From assembly GCF_000092045.1 (NCBI RefSeq), contig NC_007761.1, forward strand, positions 4,163,501 through 4,227,500: a DNA stretch of 64,000 bases. The letters are read 5' to 3'. Position 1 is the first letter of the stretch. Each line of letters begins with the position of its first letter. Of this stretch, positions 28,763-38,363 are shown piece after piece. Position numbers and translations under genes: made by a program. Source of the stretch: Rhizobium etli CFN 42. Lineage in GTDB: Bacteria > Pseudomonadota > Alphaproteobacteria > Rhizobiales > Rhizobiaceae. The notes beneath the pieces were generated by a model. The model made no database searches and was not told the DNA's origin. It was given only the letters and a program-made list of their open reading frames with translations.

Positions 28763-29593
28763 TCAGAAAGCCGCTGTCATTGGATCCGGCCCCATGCGGG
28801 CGCCGGCAGTGTCGAGCTTGGCGATCGCCGCCATGTCGTCGGCATCGAGCTTGAAATCGAACACCTGGAAGTTCTCTTCGATGCGCGATGGCGTGACCGA
28901 TTTCGGGATGACGACGAGGCCGGTATCGATATGCCAGCGGATGATAACCTGGGCCGGCGTCTTCCGATGCTTGTTGGCGATCGCCCCAATGACCTCGTTC
29001 GAGATGAATTTGCCCTGGCCAAGCGGGCTCCAGGATTCGGTGATGATATCAAGTTTCTTGTGAGCTTCCTGGGCCGCCCTCTGCTGGAAGTCGGGGTGCA
29101 GCTCGATCTGATTGATGACCGGAACGACGCCGGTCTCGCCGATGATGCGCTCGAGATGTTCGGGATAGAAATTCGATACGCCGATCGAGCGGGCGCGGCC
29201 CTCTTCGCGGATGCGCACGAATGCCTTCCAGGTCTCGGTGTAGAGGCCGCGATGCGGCGACGGCCAGTGAATGAGATAGAGGTCGACATAGTCGGAGCCA
29301 AGCTTCTTGAGGCTGCCGTCGAAGGCGCGCAACGCATTGTCGTAGCCCTGGTCGGTATTCCTGAGCTTGGTGGTGACGAAGATATCCTTGCGGTCGAGGC
29401 CGGACGAGCGGATACCTTCGCCGACACCCTCTTCATTGTCGTAACCAGAAGCCGTATCGATATGCCGATAGCCGGCGGCAATGGCAGTGCGTACTGTCGG
29501 CGCGGCAATCTCCTGCGGCGTCTGCCAGACACCGAGACCGACCTGGGGAATGGAATGTCCGTCATGGAAAGTGATGATGGGTTGTGCGGTCAC
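28763..29593 (-). CDS. Aldo/keto reductase, DkgA-like
   Basis: 276 aa from a GTG start with GGAG ahead; the in-frame ATG 75 bases upstream adds a serine-rich stretch unlike the family. The AKR catalytic tetrad is present: Asp and Tyr in DTASGYDNEEGVG, Lys in FVTTKLRN, His in LYLIHWPSP. NADPH-site residues are in VIPKSVTPSRIEEN. It is most like AKR5 2,5-diketo-D-gluconate/methylglyoxal reductases, in the cytoplasm. Substrate assignment is by family likeness only. It converges on leuC. Confidence 0.88.
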   Translation of the reverse strand: MTAQPIITFHDGHSIPQVGLGVWQTPQEIAAPTVRTAIAAGYRHIDTASGYDNEEGVGEGIRSSGLDRKDIFVTTKLRNTDQGYDNALRAFDGSLKKLGSDYVDLYLIHWPSPHRGLYTETWKAFVRIREEGRARSIGVSNFYPEHLERIIGETGVVPVINQIELHPDFQQRAAQEAHKKLDIITESWSPLGQGKFISNEVIGAIANKHRKTPAQVIIRWHIDTGLVVIPKSVTPSRIEENFQVFDFKLDADDMAAIAKLDTAGARMGPDPMTAAF

Positions 29594-29724
29594 AATATAT
29601 CTCCGGGAGCTTGAAGAATTGGACGAGGCATGAATTGCGCCCGCACCTGCGGACGTCCCGGAACGCATTTCAGCCGGAGCGTCCGGTCACCGGAACCATA
29701 TAGGTGGCGGCATCCTGAAGACAA

Positions 29725-30246
29725 TCAGAGGACTCGGACAATCGTCCCCTTTCGAAGGTGAGGCAGAAGGCGGCGCATGTCACGCAGACTTACAGCGACG
29801 CAGCCGGCCGTCGGCTCGTAGCCCGGCTTGATGAGATGGAAGAAGATCGCCGAACCGCGATGGCGCGCCCGCGAGGAAATGTTCCAGTCCATCACCAGGC
29901 AGATATCGTAGAGGCCGTCGCTGCGCCGCATCTCCTCATGACTTGCGCCGAATGGCGCGCGCACGAGCCGGTTGTAGTTGGCATTGCCGGGCTGGTCGCA
30001 CCAGAGCATGTCTGCGCGGATGCGGCGAACGGGAAGCGAGGTGATGAGTTGGCCGTTCCGTTCACCGCGCCGGAAACCGGAAATCAGCCGCATCGCAGCG
30101 ATCGGCGTGGCGCCGTCACCCTCGCGTTTGAGGATGGTACGGCCCGAACGGCCGATCGCGGCAGGGATGATGATTGCGCCGAGTCGGACGATGGCGCGGC
30201 TCTTGCGCCCTGGAGCGGCGCGCACCACGATTGTCGATGGCAGCAT
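29725..30246 (-). CDS. L,D-transpeptidase (YkuD domain)
   Basis: 173 aa from MLPSTIVVRAAPGRKSRAIV, chosen because GGAG lies seven bases before it; an ATG nine codons upstream has a weaker site. The catalytic block is HRGSAIFFHLIKP ... YEPTAGCVAVS, with His137 and nucleophile Cys149 in the TxGC motif. No clear signal peptide is seen, which is common in this short rhizobial subgroup. The family forms 3-3 peptidoglycan crosslinks or attaches outer-membrane proteins in Rhizobiales, where L,D-crosslinks are abundant. It is divergent from the cenR-like gene. Confidence 0.85.
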   Translation of the reverse strand: MLPSTIVVRAAPGRKSRAIVRLGAIIIPAAIGRSGRTILKREGDGATPIAAMRLISGFRRGERNGQLITSLPVRRIRADMLWCDQPGNANYNRLVRAPFGASHEEMRRSDGLYDICLVMDWNISSRARHRGSAIFFHLIKPGYEPTAGCVAVSLRDMRRLLPHLRKGTIVRVL

Positions 30247-30414
30247 GCCCCGGCTCCGCCTTGCTTTTTCCATTTTTCTCGCATGTCTTGCATTGCCTGA
30301 GGCCTTGATTGAAATCATATGAAAAGCTGCGCGGCAACAGCCCCGCCGGCCGATCCTTGCCAAAGCTGCAATTTGGCGTAGGACTAGGGGACTTAACTTT
30401 GAGGACGCAATGGC

Positions 30415-31098
30415 ATGACCGCACGCACCATTCTTCTGGTGGATGACGACGAGGACCTTCGTCAGACCCTGACGGAGCAATTGTCGCTTTATGAGGAATT
30501 CACGGTTCTGCAGGAAGCCAACGCCGGCAAAGGTGTTGCGACCGCCCGTTCGACGCCGGTCGACCTCTTGATCATGGATGTCGGCCTGCCCGATATGGAT
30601 GGCCGCGAAGCGGTGAAGCTCCTGCGCAAGGGCGGCTTCAAGGCGCCGATCATCATGCTGACCGGCCACGATACCGATTCGGACACGATCCTCGGCCTCG
30701 AAGCCGGCGCCAACGACTACGTCACCAAGCCCTTCCGCTTCGCTGTGCTGCTCGCGCGCATCCGCGTGCAATTGCGCCAGCACGAGCAGAGCGAAGACGC
30801 GACCTTTACCGTCGGCCCCTACCTCTTCAAGCCGAGCCAGAAGCTGCTGACCACCGACAACGGCCAGAAGATCCGCCTGACGGAAAAGGAGGCGGCGATC
30901 ATCCGCTATCTCTACCGCGCCGAACAGAAGGTCGTCACTCGCGACGTGCTTCTTGAAGAGGTCTGGGGCTATAACTCAGGCGTGACGACGCACACGCTGG
31001 AAACCCATGTCTACCGGCTGCGCCAGAAGATTGAGCGGGATCCCTCCAACGCCGAAATTCTGGTGACGGAAAACGGCGGCTACAAGATCATACCCTAG
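30415..31098 (+). CDS. cenR: OmpR-type response regulator, CenR-like
   Basis: 227 aa. The receiver domain (1-120) has the acidic cluster Asp10-12, phosphoacceptor Asp55 in LLIMDVGLPDMDG, and Lys in YVTKPF. The C-terminal winged helix (about 130-227) includes LTEKEAAIIRYLYRA, VTTHTLETHVYRLRQKIE and GGYKIIP. The sequence resembles CenR, the essential envelope regulator of Caulobacter and rhizobia, which is often encoded apart from its kinase CenK as here. Naming it CenR is from remembered likeness, not alignment. A neighbouring envelope gene (L,D-transpeptidase) suits the role. Confidence 0.82.
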   Translation: MTARTILLVDDDEDLRQTLTEQLSLYEEFTVLQEANAGKGVATARSTPVDLLIMDVGLPDMDGREAVKLLRKGGFKAPIIMLTGHDTDSDTILGLEAGANDYVTKPFRFAVLLARIRVQLRQHEQSEDATFTVGPYLFKPSQKLLTTDNGQKIRLTEKEAAIIRYLYRAEQKVVTRDVLLEEVWGYNSGVTTHTLETHVYRLRQKIERDPSNAEILVTENGGYKIIP

Positions 31099-31220
31099 AG
31101 CATTTCCGTTTTCTCCAGATCACGGAGATGTTCTATCTCTTGTTTCCACGCAATTCCCGGCAAAAGCGTTTCACGCTTTGCCTGGCAAAGACGCCAGGCA
31201 TTTTTGCTGGAATTGATCTA
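31096..31220. repeat. RIME-like intergenic element
   Basis: Begins AGAGCATTTCCGTTTTCTCC and contains a long hairpin whose outer arms CAATTCC / GGAATTG enclose GGCAAAAGCG, a GCCTGGC / GCCAGGC stem and ATTTTTGCTGG. A related copy is at 47496-47580. This matches my memory of Rhizobium-specific intergenic mosaic elements. It separates cenR from the next gene. Confidence 0.5.
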
Positions 31221-31236
31221 GGGCGAAAAAGCCGGC

Positions 31237-31692
31237 ATGGCGCTGACCGACGACATTCATCTGCTTTCCCAGCTTCCGCTGTTCAAGGATATGAGCGAGG
31301 ACCAACTGCGGCTGATCGCCTTCGGCGCCGACCGGCGCATGATCGCCGCGGGCCAGATGCTGTTCCGCCAAGGCTCGCCGGCCGAGAGCGCCTATGTCGT
31401 CTTGAGCGGCAGCCTGGAACTCAGCACGACGAGCAGCGACGGCATGCAGCGCGCGGAGGCGGTTGCCGGACCGGGAACCCTGATTTCGGAGCTGGCGCTG
31501 GTCACCCTGGTGGAGCGCAAATTCACGGCGATCGCGCGCGAGGACACCAGCATCATCCGCATTACCCGCGCCCTCTTCCATCGGCTGCTCGAGGAATATC
31601 CCGATGCGGCCCGTCTGATCGAAAACCGCATCCGCGACAACCTCGCCGAGCTTGCAGCCAAGGCGGCAAGCCAATTTCACCGCTTCAGCTGA
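31237..31692 (+). CDS. Cyclic-nucleotide-binding domain protein
   Basis: 151 aa consisting of one CAP-type cNMP-binding beta-barrel (about residues 10-125) and a short C-terminal helix. Visible are LPLFKDMSEDQLRLIAFGADRR, FRQGSPAESAYVVLSGSLEL and an E in LISELALV at the phosphate-binding cassette. The Arg of the canonical PBC (GExxxxxxxxRxA) is replaced: the sequence is LISELALVTLVERKFTAIAR. Cyclic-nucleotide binding is therefore not assured. There is no DNA-binding domain, so it is not a CRP regulator. Conserved downstream of cenR-like genes in rhizobia, as far as I recall. Confidence 0.83.
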   Translation: MALTDDIHLLSQLPLFKDMSEDQLRLIAFGADRRMIAAGQMLFRQGSPAESAYVVLSGSLELSTTSSDGMQRAEAVAGPGTLISELALVTLVERKFTAIAREDTSIIRITRALFHRLLEEYPDAARLIENRIRDNLAELAAKAASQFHRFS

Positions 31693-31698
31693 TCGCCG

Positions 31699-32502
31699 TC
31701 AGAAATCGAAATGCGCCGTTACCGGCACATGGTCCGACGGCCGGTCCCAGCCGCGCGCCTCCTTCAAGATCTCGATCCGCTGGAGATGCGGCCCGAGATC
31801 CGATGACGACCAGATGTGGTCGAGCCGGCGGCCGCGATCGGCCGCCTGCCAGTCCTTGGCGCGGTAGCTCCACCACGTATAAAGCTTCTCGCTTGCCGGC
31901 ACGTGCTGGCGCATGAGATCGAGCCAGGCGCCGCGCTTCATCACCTCCAGCAGCCCGTCGGTTTCTACAGGCGTATGGCTGACGATCTTCAGCAGCTGCT
32001 TGTGCGACCATACATCGTGCTCCAGCGGCGCGATGTTGAGGTCACCGACCAGGATGGCCGAAGTATTCGCCTCGCCATTGGCTTTCAGGAGCTTCATCTC
32101 CTCGATGAAATCGAGCTTGTGGCCGAATTTCGGATTGATCGTGCGATCCGGCTCGTCGCCGCCGGCCGGAACGTAGAAATTGTGCAGCCGGACACGGCGG
32201 TTGCCGCGCTCGAACACCGCCGATATGTGGCGGGCATCGCCGACGCCGCAATAATCCTGCCGGTGATCCTCCATCAGCGGAATGCGAGAGGCGATTGCGA
32301 CCCCGTGATAACCCTTCTGGCCGTGGATGATGATATGATCGTAGCCCATCGCCCGCAAAGGTGCCGCCGGAAAAAGCTCGTTCGGGACCTTTGTTTCCTG
32401 CAGGCAGAGAATGTCAGGCCTGTGTTTGAGAACGAATTGCTCGACGATCGGCATGCGCAGCCGCACCGAGTTGATGTTCCAGGTGGTGATCGAAAAGCCC
32501 AT
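31699..32502 (-). CDS. xthA: Exodeoxyribonuclease III
   Basis: 267 aa, full length. The AP-endonuclease/EEP fold is evident: TTWNINSVRLR (Asn for metal), LCLQETKVPNELFP (catalytic Glu), GDLNIAPLEHDVW (Asp/Asn), DHIWSSSDL and the final DHVPVTAHF (catalytic Asp-His). It repairs abasic sites and 3'-blocked ends. It converges with the cNMP-domain gene, six bases apart. Its ribosome-binding site AAAGGG lies inside an 11-bp hairpin directly upstream. The start MGFSITTWNIN is the family start. Confidence 0.93.
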   Translation of the reverse strand: MGFSITTWNINSVRLRMPIVEQFVLKHRPDILCLQETKVPNELFPAAPLRAMGYDHIIIHGQKGYHGVAIASRIPLMEDHRQDYCGVGDARHISAVFERGNRRVRLHNFYVPAGGDEPDRTINPKFGHKLDFIEEMKLLKANGEANTSAILVGDLNIAPLEHDVWSHKQLLKIVSHTPVETDGLLEVMKRGAWLDLMRQHVPASEKLYTWWSYRAKDWQAADRGRRLDHIWSSSDLGPHLQRIEILKEARGWDRPSDHVPVTAHFDF

Positions 32503-32507
32503 GCGGC

Positions 32508-32537
32508 AAGCCCTTTCACGCTTTCATGAAAGGGCTT
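32508..32537 (-). promoter_or_regulatory. Hairpin burying the xthA ribosome-binding site
   Basis: On the minus strand AAGCCCTTTCA pairs perfectly with TGAAAGGGCTT around the 8-base loop TGAAAGCG, ending five bases before the xthA ATG. The AAAGGG Shine-Dalgarno is within the 3' arm. A four-codon frame ATG-AAA-GCG-TGA spans the loop. It could also be the lolA terminator, but only TTGCC follows the stem. Confidence 0.55.
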
Positions 32538-32604
32538 TAGAACAAAGGCGGACCGGAGGGAACCTGGCCGCGTGCAAAAGCGTCAGGAGATCAACCGAAA
32601 AGGC

Positions 32605-33273
32605 TCAGTCGCGTGAAGCTGCCGTGCCCGGAATGCTCTCGTAGGGCACCCGGAAGACGCGGTCATCGAACTGCACACCCGTCTTGACGTTGAAGATCAT
32701 CACCGACGTATCCTTGCCCTGATTGTCGGTGATCGTCCACTGGCGCAGATCATACGTCTTCGGATCGAACATCATGGTGATCGTCGAGTTTCCGAACACC
32801 GTATTGTTGCCGAGCGCGATCGTCGTCAGGTCCGACTCCTCCTTCACACCCTTCACCATGCCGGCCGAAAGGTCGATATGCTGCGCCAGGAGCAGGCTGA
32901 GCGGAGTCTTCGATAGTGGATAGAGATCCCAGGTCTTGAGCTTGGTATTGCCGATGGCGACATTCTTGCCGTCGGCGATTACCCGCATGGGCGACGGATC
33001 GTCATAGTTGAAGCGCAGCTTGCCGGGACGCTGGATGAAGAACTTGCCGCCGGTCTGCTCACCGCGCGGACCGAACTGGACGAATTCGCCCTGCATCGTC
33101 GTGACGCCGGAGAAATGATCGGCGATTGCCTGCGCCGTGCCGGAAGCGGGTGCCGCCGCCTGTGCGATGGCGCTCAAGGGGACGGCGCTCGCCATCGCAG
33201 CGACAGTGAAAACGCTGAGAAGATCGCGGCGCGTCATCGCCAAGCCGGAGAGGAAGGAATCGGAGTTACGCAT
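32605..33273 (-). CDS. lolA: Outer-membrane lipoprotein carrier protein LolA
   Basis: 222 aa. GGAG, seven bases ahead of the ATG at 33273, fixes the start. The signal region MTRRDLLSVFTVAAMASAVPLSAIAQA has a twin-arginine-like RRDLL. The LolA domain shows TMQGEFVQFGPRGEQTGGKFFIQRPGKLRFNYDDPSPMRVIADG and a half-barrel of alternating strands to the C-terminus. It carries lipoproteins across the periplasm from LolCDE. It lies 139 bases downstream of ftsK on the same strand, a conserved pair in Proteobacteria. The TAT resemblance is unusual for LolA and unproven. Confidence 0.9.
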   Translation of the reverse strand: MRNSDSFLSGLAMTRRDLLSVFTVAAMASAVPLSAIAQAAAPASGTAQAIADHFSGVTTMQGEFVQFGPRGEQTGGKFFIQRPGKLRFNYDDPSPMRVIADGKNVAIGNTKLKTWDLYPLSKTPLSLLLAQHIDLSAGMVKGVKEESDLTTIALGNNTVFGNSTITMMFDPKTYDLRQWTITDNQGKDTSVMIFNVKTGVQFDDRVFRVPYESIPGTAASRD

Positions 33274-33412
33274 CTAAATCTCCTTTATGCGATCTGCATG
33301 CCGCTGAAAGGCGGCGTCTTCAAGGCGTTGCAGTCGGCGCGCCAAAAGCAACGGCGTTGATGCTTCCGCGTTTCCACCAAAGCGGCCACATCAGAAATAT
33401 ATGGCGCTTGTC

Positions 33413-36097
33413 TCAGCGGTCGAGGATGTCGCCCTCGGTCGGAACGAGGATTTCTCGTTTTCCGGCATGGTTGGCCGGCCCGATGATGCCTTCCTTCTCC
33501 ATGCGCTCGATTAGCGAGGCGGCGCGGTTGTAGCCGATGCCAAGCCGGCGTTGGACGTAAGAGGTCGAAGCCTTGCCGTCGCGCAGCACGATGGCGACGG
33601 CCTGATCATAGGGATCTTCGGAATCCGAAAGATTCGACGTGCCGGTCGGACCGCCGCCGCCATAATCGCCATCCTCGTCGTCGTCGGCGGTGATCGCATC
33701 GAGATATTGCGGCGAGCCCTGCGTCTTCAGGTAGGAGACGATCTCTTCCACCTCGACATCCGAAACGAACGGGCCGTGGACGCGCTGGATACGCCCGCCA
33801 CCCGCCATGTAGAGCATGTCGCCCATTCCGAGCAGCTGTTCGGCGCCCTGTTCGCCGAGGATGGTGCGGCTGTCGATCTTCGAGGTGACCTGGAAGGAGA
33901 TGCGGGTCGGGAAATTCGCCTTGATCGTGCCGGTGATGACGTCGACCGACGGACGCTGCGTCGCCATGATCACGTGGATGCCGGCCGCACGTGCCATCTG
34001 CGCCAGGCGCTGGACCGCGCCTTCGATGTCCTTGCCGGCGACCATCATCAGATCGGCCATCTCGTCGATGATGACGACGATATAGGGCATCGGCTTGAGG
34101 TCGAATTCCTCGGTCTCGTACATGGCTTCGCCGGTATGGCGGTCGAAGCCGGTCTGCACGGTGCGCGAGATCACCTCGCCCTTCGACAGCGCCTGTTCAA
34201 CGCGCGTGTTGAAGCCGTCGATGTTGCGCACGCCGATCTTCGACATCTTCTTGTAGCGCTCTTCCATCTCGCGCACGGTCCATTTGAGCGCGACGACGGC
34301 CTTCTTCGGATCGGTGACAACAGGCGAAAGCAGATGCGGAATTCCGTCATAGACGGAGAGTTCGAGCATCTTCGGGTCGATCATGATCAGCCGGCACTGT
34401 TCCGGCGTCATGCGATAGAGCAGCGACAAGATCATCGTATTGATGGCGACCGATTTGCCTGAACCGGTAGTGCCGGCGACGAGCAGATGCGGCATCTTGG
34501 CAAGGTCGGCGATGACGGCTTCGCCGCCGATCGTCTTGCCGAGCGCCATGGCAAGCTTGGCCTTGCTGCCGTCGAAATCCCGCGACGCGATCAATTCGCG
34601 GAGAAAGACGGTCTCGCGCGTTTGGTTCGGCAGTTCGATACCGATCGCATTGCGGCCCGGCACCACGGCGACGCGGGCGGCAATGGCGCTCATCGAGCGG
34701 GCGATATCGTCGGCCAGGCCGATGACGCGCGACGATTTGATGCCGGGCGCCGGCTCCAGTTCGTACAGCGTGACGACGGGGCCCGGGCGGACATGAATGA
34801 TTTCACCCTTGACGCCGAAATCCTCCAGCACACCCTCGAGCATCCGGGCATTCTGCTCCAACGCATCGGCCGACAGTGTTGAATCGCGCACCACGTTCCG
34901 TGGCTCGGCGAGCAAGTGCATCGAGGGAAGCTGGAAACCCTCGGGACGAATGAACGAGCCCTGCGCTTCCCGCTCGACACGGGCACCGGGCTTCGGACGC
35001 GCAATCGCCGGGATAACGCGAGGCTCCGGCTTGGCGGTGGCTTTTGCCGGCGCACGGATCATCCAGTCGTCGTCATCGTCGTCGGGCAGAATGTCGGCCG
35101 GACGCGGCGGCATGTCGGCATCGAAAGGCGGATCGTCGTCCTCATCCTCGTCATCGATGGAAAGCGACGGCGCAGCGACGACGCGCCGCGGCGAAGCCGC
35201 CCTTGCCGCCATTGACGGCTCCATCGATGGCTCCAGGCGCTCGCCGCGGACGGCCGGCGCTTTGGCGCGAACCGGTTCGTTCAGCGTGCCGAATTCATCG
35301 TCGTTGAAATCATAAGGCGACTCGAAATCGCCCTGGCGTCGCTGGCGCGGTCCCATGCCGAAGAGCCGGCGCAGCCGGCCCTGGCTCATGAACCAAGCAT
35401 GCGTCATGGCGCCGCTGAACGCAACCCAGCGCGATTCGTCCTCGTCCTCGTCTTCGTCTCCGACCACCCGCGCCTTGCTGATCGTCTCGGCGTAATCGTC
35501 CTCGATTTCGTCATCGGCGTCACTGCGGCCGACGAGGCCTGACGCGAAGAGCATCATCCACGCGGTCGGCACAGCAAAAATGCAGCCAACGGCCATGGCG
35601 AAGGTGCCGGTGGGATAAGCGCCGACGAAGAGTGCGGGAAAGCGCAGGATCATGTCGCCGACGACGCCGCCGATGCCGTTCGGGATCGGCCAGGTGAGCG
35701 GCGGCGGGAAACAGCCGATGACGGCGGAAGACAGAATCGAACCGGCAAGCCAGGCGCCGATGCGGGCGGGAATGCGGTTGAAGCTGCGGCCCGAGATCAT
35801 CGTCAGCGCCCAGGCGACGATCGGCAGCATCGACACGACGCTGGCAAGCCCGAGGAACTGCATGACGATATCCGCAAAGGCAGCGCCGCTGTAGCCGAGG
35901 ATATTCGTCGGAAGGTTGGCGGTGGCGTAGGAATAGCTCGGATCGGCGACGTTCCAGGTCGCCAGCGCCGCGACGCAGAACGCCAGCAGCAGAAAGATCG
36001 CAAAGCCGATGAGCGCCTGGATCTGCCGCAGCATGAATGCCGAGAAGGAGAACCGATCCGGACGGCCATCTATCGCCGGCGACGTGCTTCTTGCCAT
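33413..36097 (-). CDS. ftsK: DNA translocase FtsK
   Basis: 894 aa from [21 protein letters not shown] frame extension upstream has poor codon use and is rejected, though no strong ribosome-binding site marks either start. N-terminal membrane helices (about residues 22-190) are followed by a Pro/Asp-rich acidic linker (about 200-420) and the RecA-like motor: Walker [16 protein letters not shown], Walker [15 protein letters not shown], and [19 protein letters not shown]. The C-terminal gamma domain [27 protein letters not shown] reads KOPS DNA. It coordinates chromosome segregation with division. Confidence 0.95.
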   Translation of the reverse strand: MARSTSPAIDGRPDRFSFSAFMLRQIQALIGFAIFLLLAFCVAALATWNVADPSYSYATANLPTNILGYSGAAFADIVMQFLGLASVVSMLPIVAWALTMISGRSFNRIPARIGAWLAGSILSSAVIGCFPPPLTWPIPNGIGGVVGDMILRFPALFVGAYPTGTFAMAVGCIFAVPTAWMMLFASGLVGRSDADDEIEDDYAETISKARVVGDEDEDEDESRWVAFSGAMTHAWFMSQGRLRRLFGMGPRQRRQGDFESPYDFNDDEFGTLNEPVRAKAPAVRGERLEPSMEPSMAARAASPRRVVAAPSLSIDDEDEDDDPPFDADMPPRPADILPDDDDDDWMIRAPAKATAKPEPRVIPAIARPKPGARVEREAQGSFIRPEGFQLPSMHLLAEPRNVVRDSTLSADALEQNARMLEGVLEDFGVKGEIIHVRPGPVVTLYELEPAPGIKSSRVIGLADDIARSMSAIAARVAVVPGRNAIGIELPNQTRETVFLRELIASRDFDGSKAKLAMALGKTIGGEAVIADLAKMPHLLVAGTTGSGKSVAINTMILSLLYRMTPEQCRLIMIDPKMLELSVYDGIPHLLSPVVTDPKKAVVALKWTVREMEERYKKMSKIGVRNIDGFNTRVEQALSKGEVISRTVQTGFDRHTGEAMYETEEFDLKPMPYIVVIIDEMADLMMVAGKDIEGAVQRLAQMARAAGIHVIMATQRPSVDVITGTIKANFPTRISFQVTSKIDSRTILGEQGAEQLLGMGDMLYMAGGGRIQRVHGPFVSDVEVEEIVSYLKTQGSPQYLDAITADDDEDGDYGGGGPTGTSNLSDSEDPYDQAVAIVLRDGKASTSYVQRRLGIGYNRAASLIERMEKEGIIGPANHAGKREILVPTEGDILDR

Positions 36098-36231
36098 GTG
36101 TCTAACCCGTCCACTGCCTGAGGGCATGCGAATCACCGAAGCTTCGCCATGCCAAAATGCGTCCGCTCTACCTAACCAGAACCGGGTTAAAGCGATGTTA
36201 ACCATGCGTGCCGAGAGGCGCATCCGCCCCA

Positions 36232-36267
36232 GAAAAGAAAAAAGCCCGAACCTTGGAAGGTCCGGGC
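36232..36267 (-). terminator. Rho-independent terminator of glnK-amtB
   Basis: On the minus strand GCCCG-GACCTT and AAGGT-TCGGGC pair (one mismatch), followed by TTTTTTCTTTTC. It is about 80 bases past the amtB stop. Confidence 0.82.
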
Positions 36268-36345
36268 CAAATGCGGCTTATGGTTAGATAGGCCGCGACG
36301 GGCCGTGAAGCGGCGCCCGTCTGCCGGGCGCCGCAAACTTTATGA

Positions 36346-37773
36346 TCAGGAGGCGTGGTAGGCGGCTTCGCCGTGGGTCGAAAGGTCGAGACCTTCGCGC
36401 TCGGCTTCGACGCTCACGCGCAGGCCGATGACGACGTCGACGATCTTGTAGAGGATCGCCGAACCGATGCCCGACCACAGGAGGGTCGTGAGAACGCCCT
36501 TCGCCTGGTTCAGGACCTGGGTTGCCGTTCCGGCATAGGTAGCGGCGAAATCAGCCGTCGAATAGTCGACGATGCCTGCACCGCCCAGCGCCGGATTGAC
36601 GAGGATGCCGGTGCCGAGAGCGCCGATGATGCCGCCGATGCAATGGACGCCGAAGACGTCGAGGCTGTCGTCATAGTTGAACTTGTTCTTCACGACGTCG
36701 ACGAAGAAGTAGCAGATCGGCGAGACGACGAGACCGAGAACGATCGAGCCCATCGGGCCGGCAAAACCTGCCGCCGGCGTGATGGCGACGAGACCGGCGA
36801 CAGCACCGGAAGCACCACCCAGCATCGATGCCTTGCCACGGGCCAGGCTTTCGACGATGCACCAGGACACGGCGGCGGCAGCCGTCGCGACGAAGGTGTT
36901 GATCATCGCAAGCGATGCGTAGCCATTGGCTTCGAGGTTGGAACCAGCGTTGAAGCCGAACCAGCCGACCCAGAGCAGCGAGGCACCGACCATGGTCAGC
37001 GTCATGGAATGCGGGGCCATGATTTCCTTCTTATAGCCCGTGCGCTTGCCGAGCATGATGGCGCCGACAAGGCCGGCGATACCGGCATTGATGTGAACGA
37101 CCGTGCCGCCGGCAAAATCGATTGCCCCGTAAGAGAAGATCAGGCCGGCCGGCGCGCTGTAGGAGCTCGGGCCGCCCCAGAACCAGACCATGTGCGCCAT
37201 CGGGAAGTAGATGAAGGTGACCCACAGGACGACGAAGAGCATGACGGCCGAGAACTTCACGCGTTCGGCGAAGGCGCCGACGATCAGGCCGGGCGTGATG
37301 CAGGCGAAGGTCATCTGGAAGACGATGAAGGTGTATTCCGGAATGGCGACGCCCTTCGAGAATGTCTCGGCGAGCGACGATGTGTTGACGCCGGCAAGGA
37401 AAGCTTTGGAGAAGCCGCCGATGAAGCTGTTCAGCGAGCCCCCGTCGGTAAAGGCGAGCGAATAGCCGTAGGTCACCCAGATCAGCGACACGACGGCCGT
37501 GATCATGAACACCTGCATCAGCACGGAGAGCATGTTTTTGGCGCGCACGAGACCGCCGTAGAAAAGCGCAAGGCCGGGGATGGTCATCAGCAGGACGAGC
37601 GCCGAGGAGACGAGCATCCAGGTATTGTCACCCTTGTCCATGGTGAAAGCAGGAGCAGCGGCAGCAGCGGCTGGCGCAGCGGTCTCCTGCGCAAAAGCGA
37701 CGGCCGGCGCAAGAAGCGCGGCCAATGCTGCGCCGACCCGCGCAAAGGTGGAAGAAAACTTCGAGATTGACAT
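36346..37773 (-). CDS. amtB: Ammonium transporter AmtB
   Basis: 475 aa. A cleavable signal peptide (to about AFAQ) and an Ala-rich stretch precede 11 membrane helices, as in other AmtB proteins. Family residues: DKGDNTWMLVSSALVLLMTIPGLALFYGGLVRAKN, the FQMTFACITPGLIVGAFAER block, GGTVVHINAGIAGLVGA with the first pore His, and DSLDVFGVHCIGGIIGALGTG with the second. It lies 27 bases downstream of glnK, whose product blocks the pore when nitrogen is plentiful. A strong terminator follows. Confidence 0.96.
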   Translation of the reverse strand: MSISKFSSTFARVGAALAALLAPAVAFAQETAAPAAAAAAPAFTMDKGDNTWMLVSSALVLLMTIPGLALFYGGLVRAKNMLSVLMQVFMITAVVSLIWVTYGYSLAFTDGGSLNSFIGGFSKAFLAGVNTSSLAETFSKGVAIPEYTFIVFQMTFACITPGLIVGAFAERVKFSAVMLFVVLWVTFIYFPMAHMVWFWGGPSSYSAPAGLIFSYGAIDFAGGTVVHINAGIAGLVGAIMLGKRTGYKKEIMAPHSMTLTMVGASLLWVGWFGFNAGSNLEANGYASLAMINTFVATAAAAVSWCIVESLARGKASMLGGASGAVAGLVAITPAAGFAGPMGSIVLGLVVSPICYFFVDVVKNKFNYDDSLDVFGVHCIGGIIGALGTGILVNPALGGAGIVDYSTADFAATYAGTATQVLNQAKGVLTTLLWSGIGSAILYKIVDVVIGLRVSVEAEREGLDLSTHGEAAYHAS

Positions 37774-37800
37774 TGGAAAAGGCTCCTTGATCTGCCGTTC

Positions 37801-38157
<357 letters not shown>

Positions 38158-38223
38158 TTATCCTCGGCGCGGAGCCGACTCTCCTTGCCGCTGACGTTCC
38201 TGAACAGCGACCGGCGATATACA

Positions 38224-38240
38224 TTCAAAGGACGTGCCAG
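38224..38240 (-). promoter_or_regulatory. glnK: Candidate sigma-54 promoter of glnK-amtB
   Basis: The minus strand reads TGGCACG-TCCT-TTGAA, against the consensus TGGCACG-N4-TTGCW. The -24 element is perfect; the -12 has GA in place of GC. The start would be near 38213, about 75 bases before the glnK ATG. Gene identity supports NtrC control. Confidence 0.55.
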
Positions 38241-38293
38241 ATTCGAAGCCGAAGTTAACTTATTGAAAAATAAATGTTATAATTAGGGATGCC

Positions 38294-38363
38294 AATAAAC
38301 AGGCAATTGACCGAGCAATAAGCGCACAAATAATGCGCAAATTTGCAAATATGCCTGTTATTT
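38294..38363. repeat. Nested inverted repeats upstream of glnK (possible NtrC region)
   Basis: The outer arms share AACAGGCA / TGCCTGTT (38298-38305 and 38352-38359) with AT-rich flanks. Nearly concentric inside is GCGCA-caaataa-TGCGC (38322-38338). The inner palindrome lies about 85-100 bases upstream of the -24 element, a normal enhancer distance, but matches the NtrC consensus only loosely. The right arm runs into the tesB stop codon, so a tesB 3' hairpin is another reading. Confidence 0.35.

Noticed and set aside
36355..37770. 471-codon open frame antisense to amtB
   Set aside because: It mirrors amtB almost exactly in extent; the product is Asp/Arg/Gly/His-rich noise.
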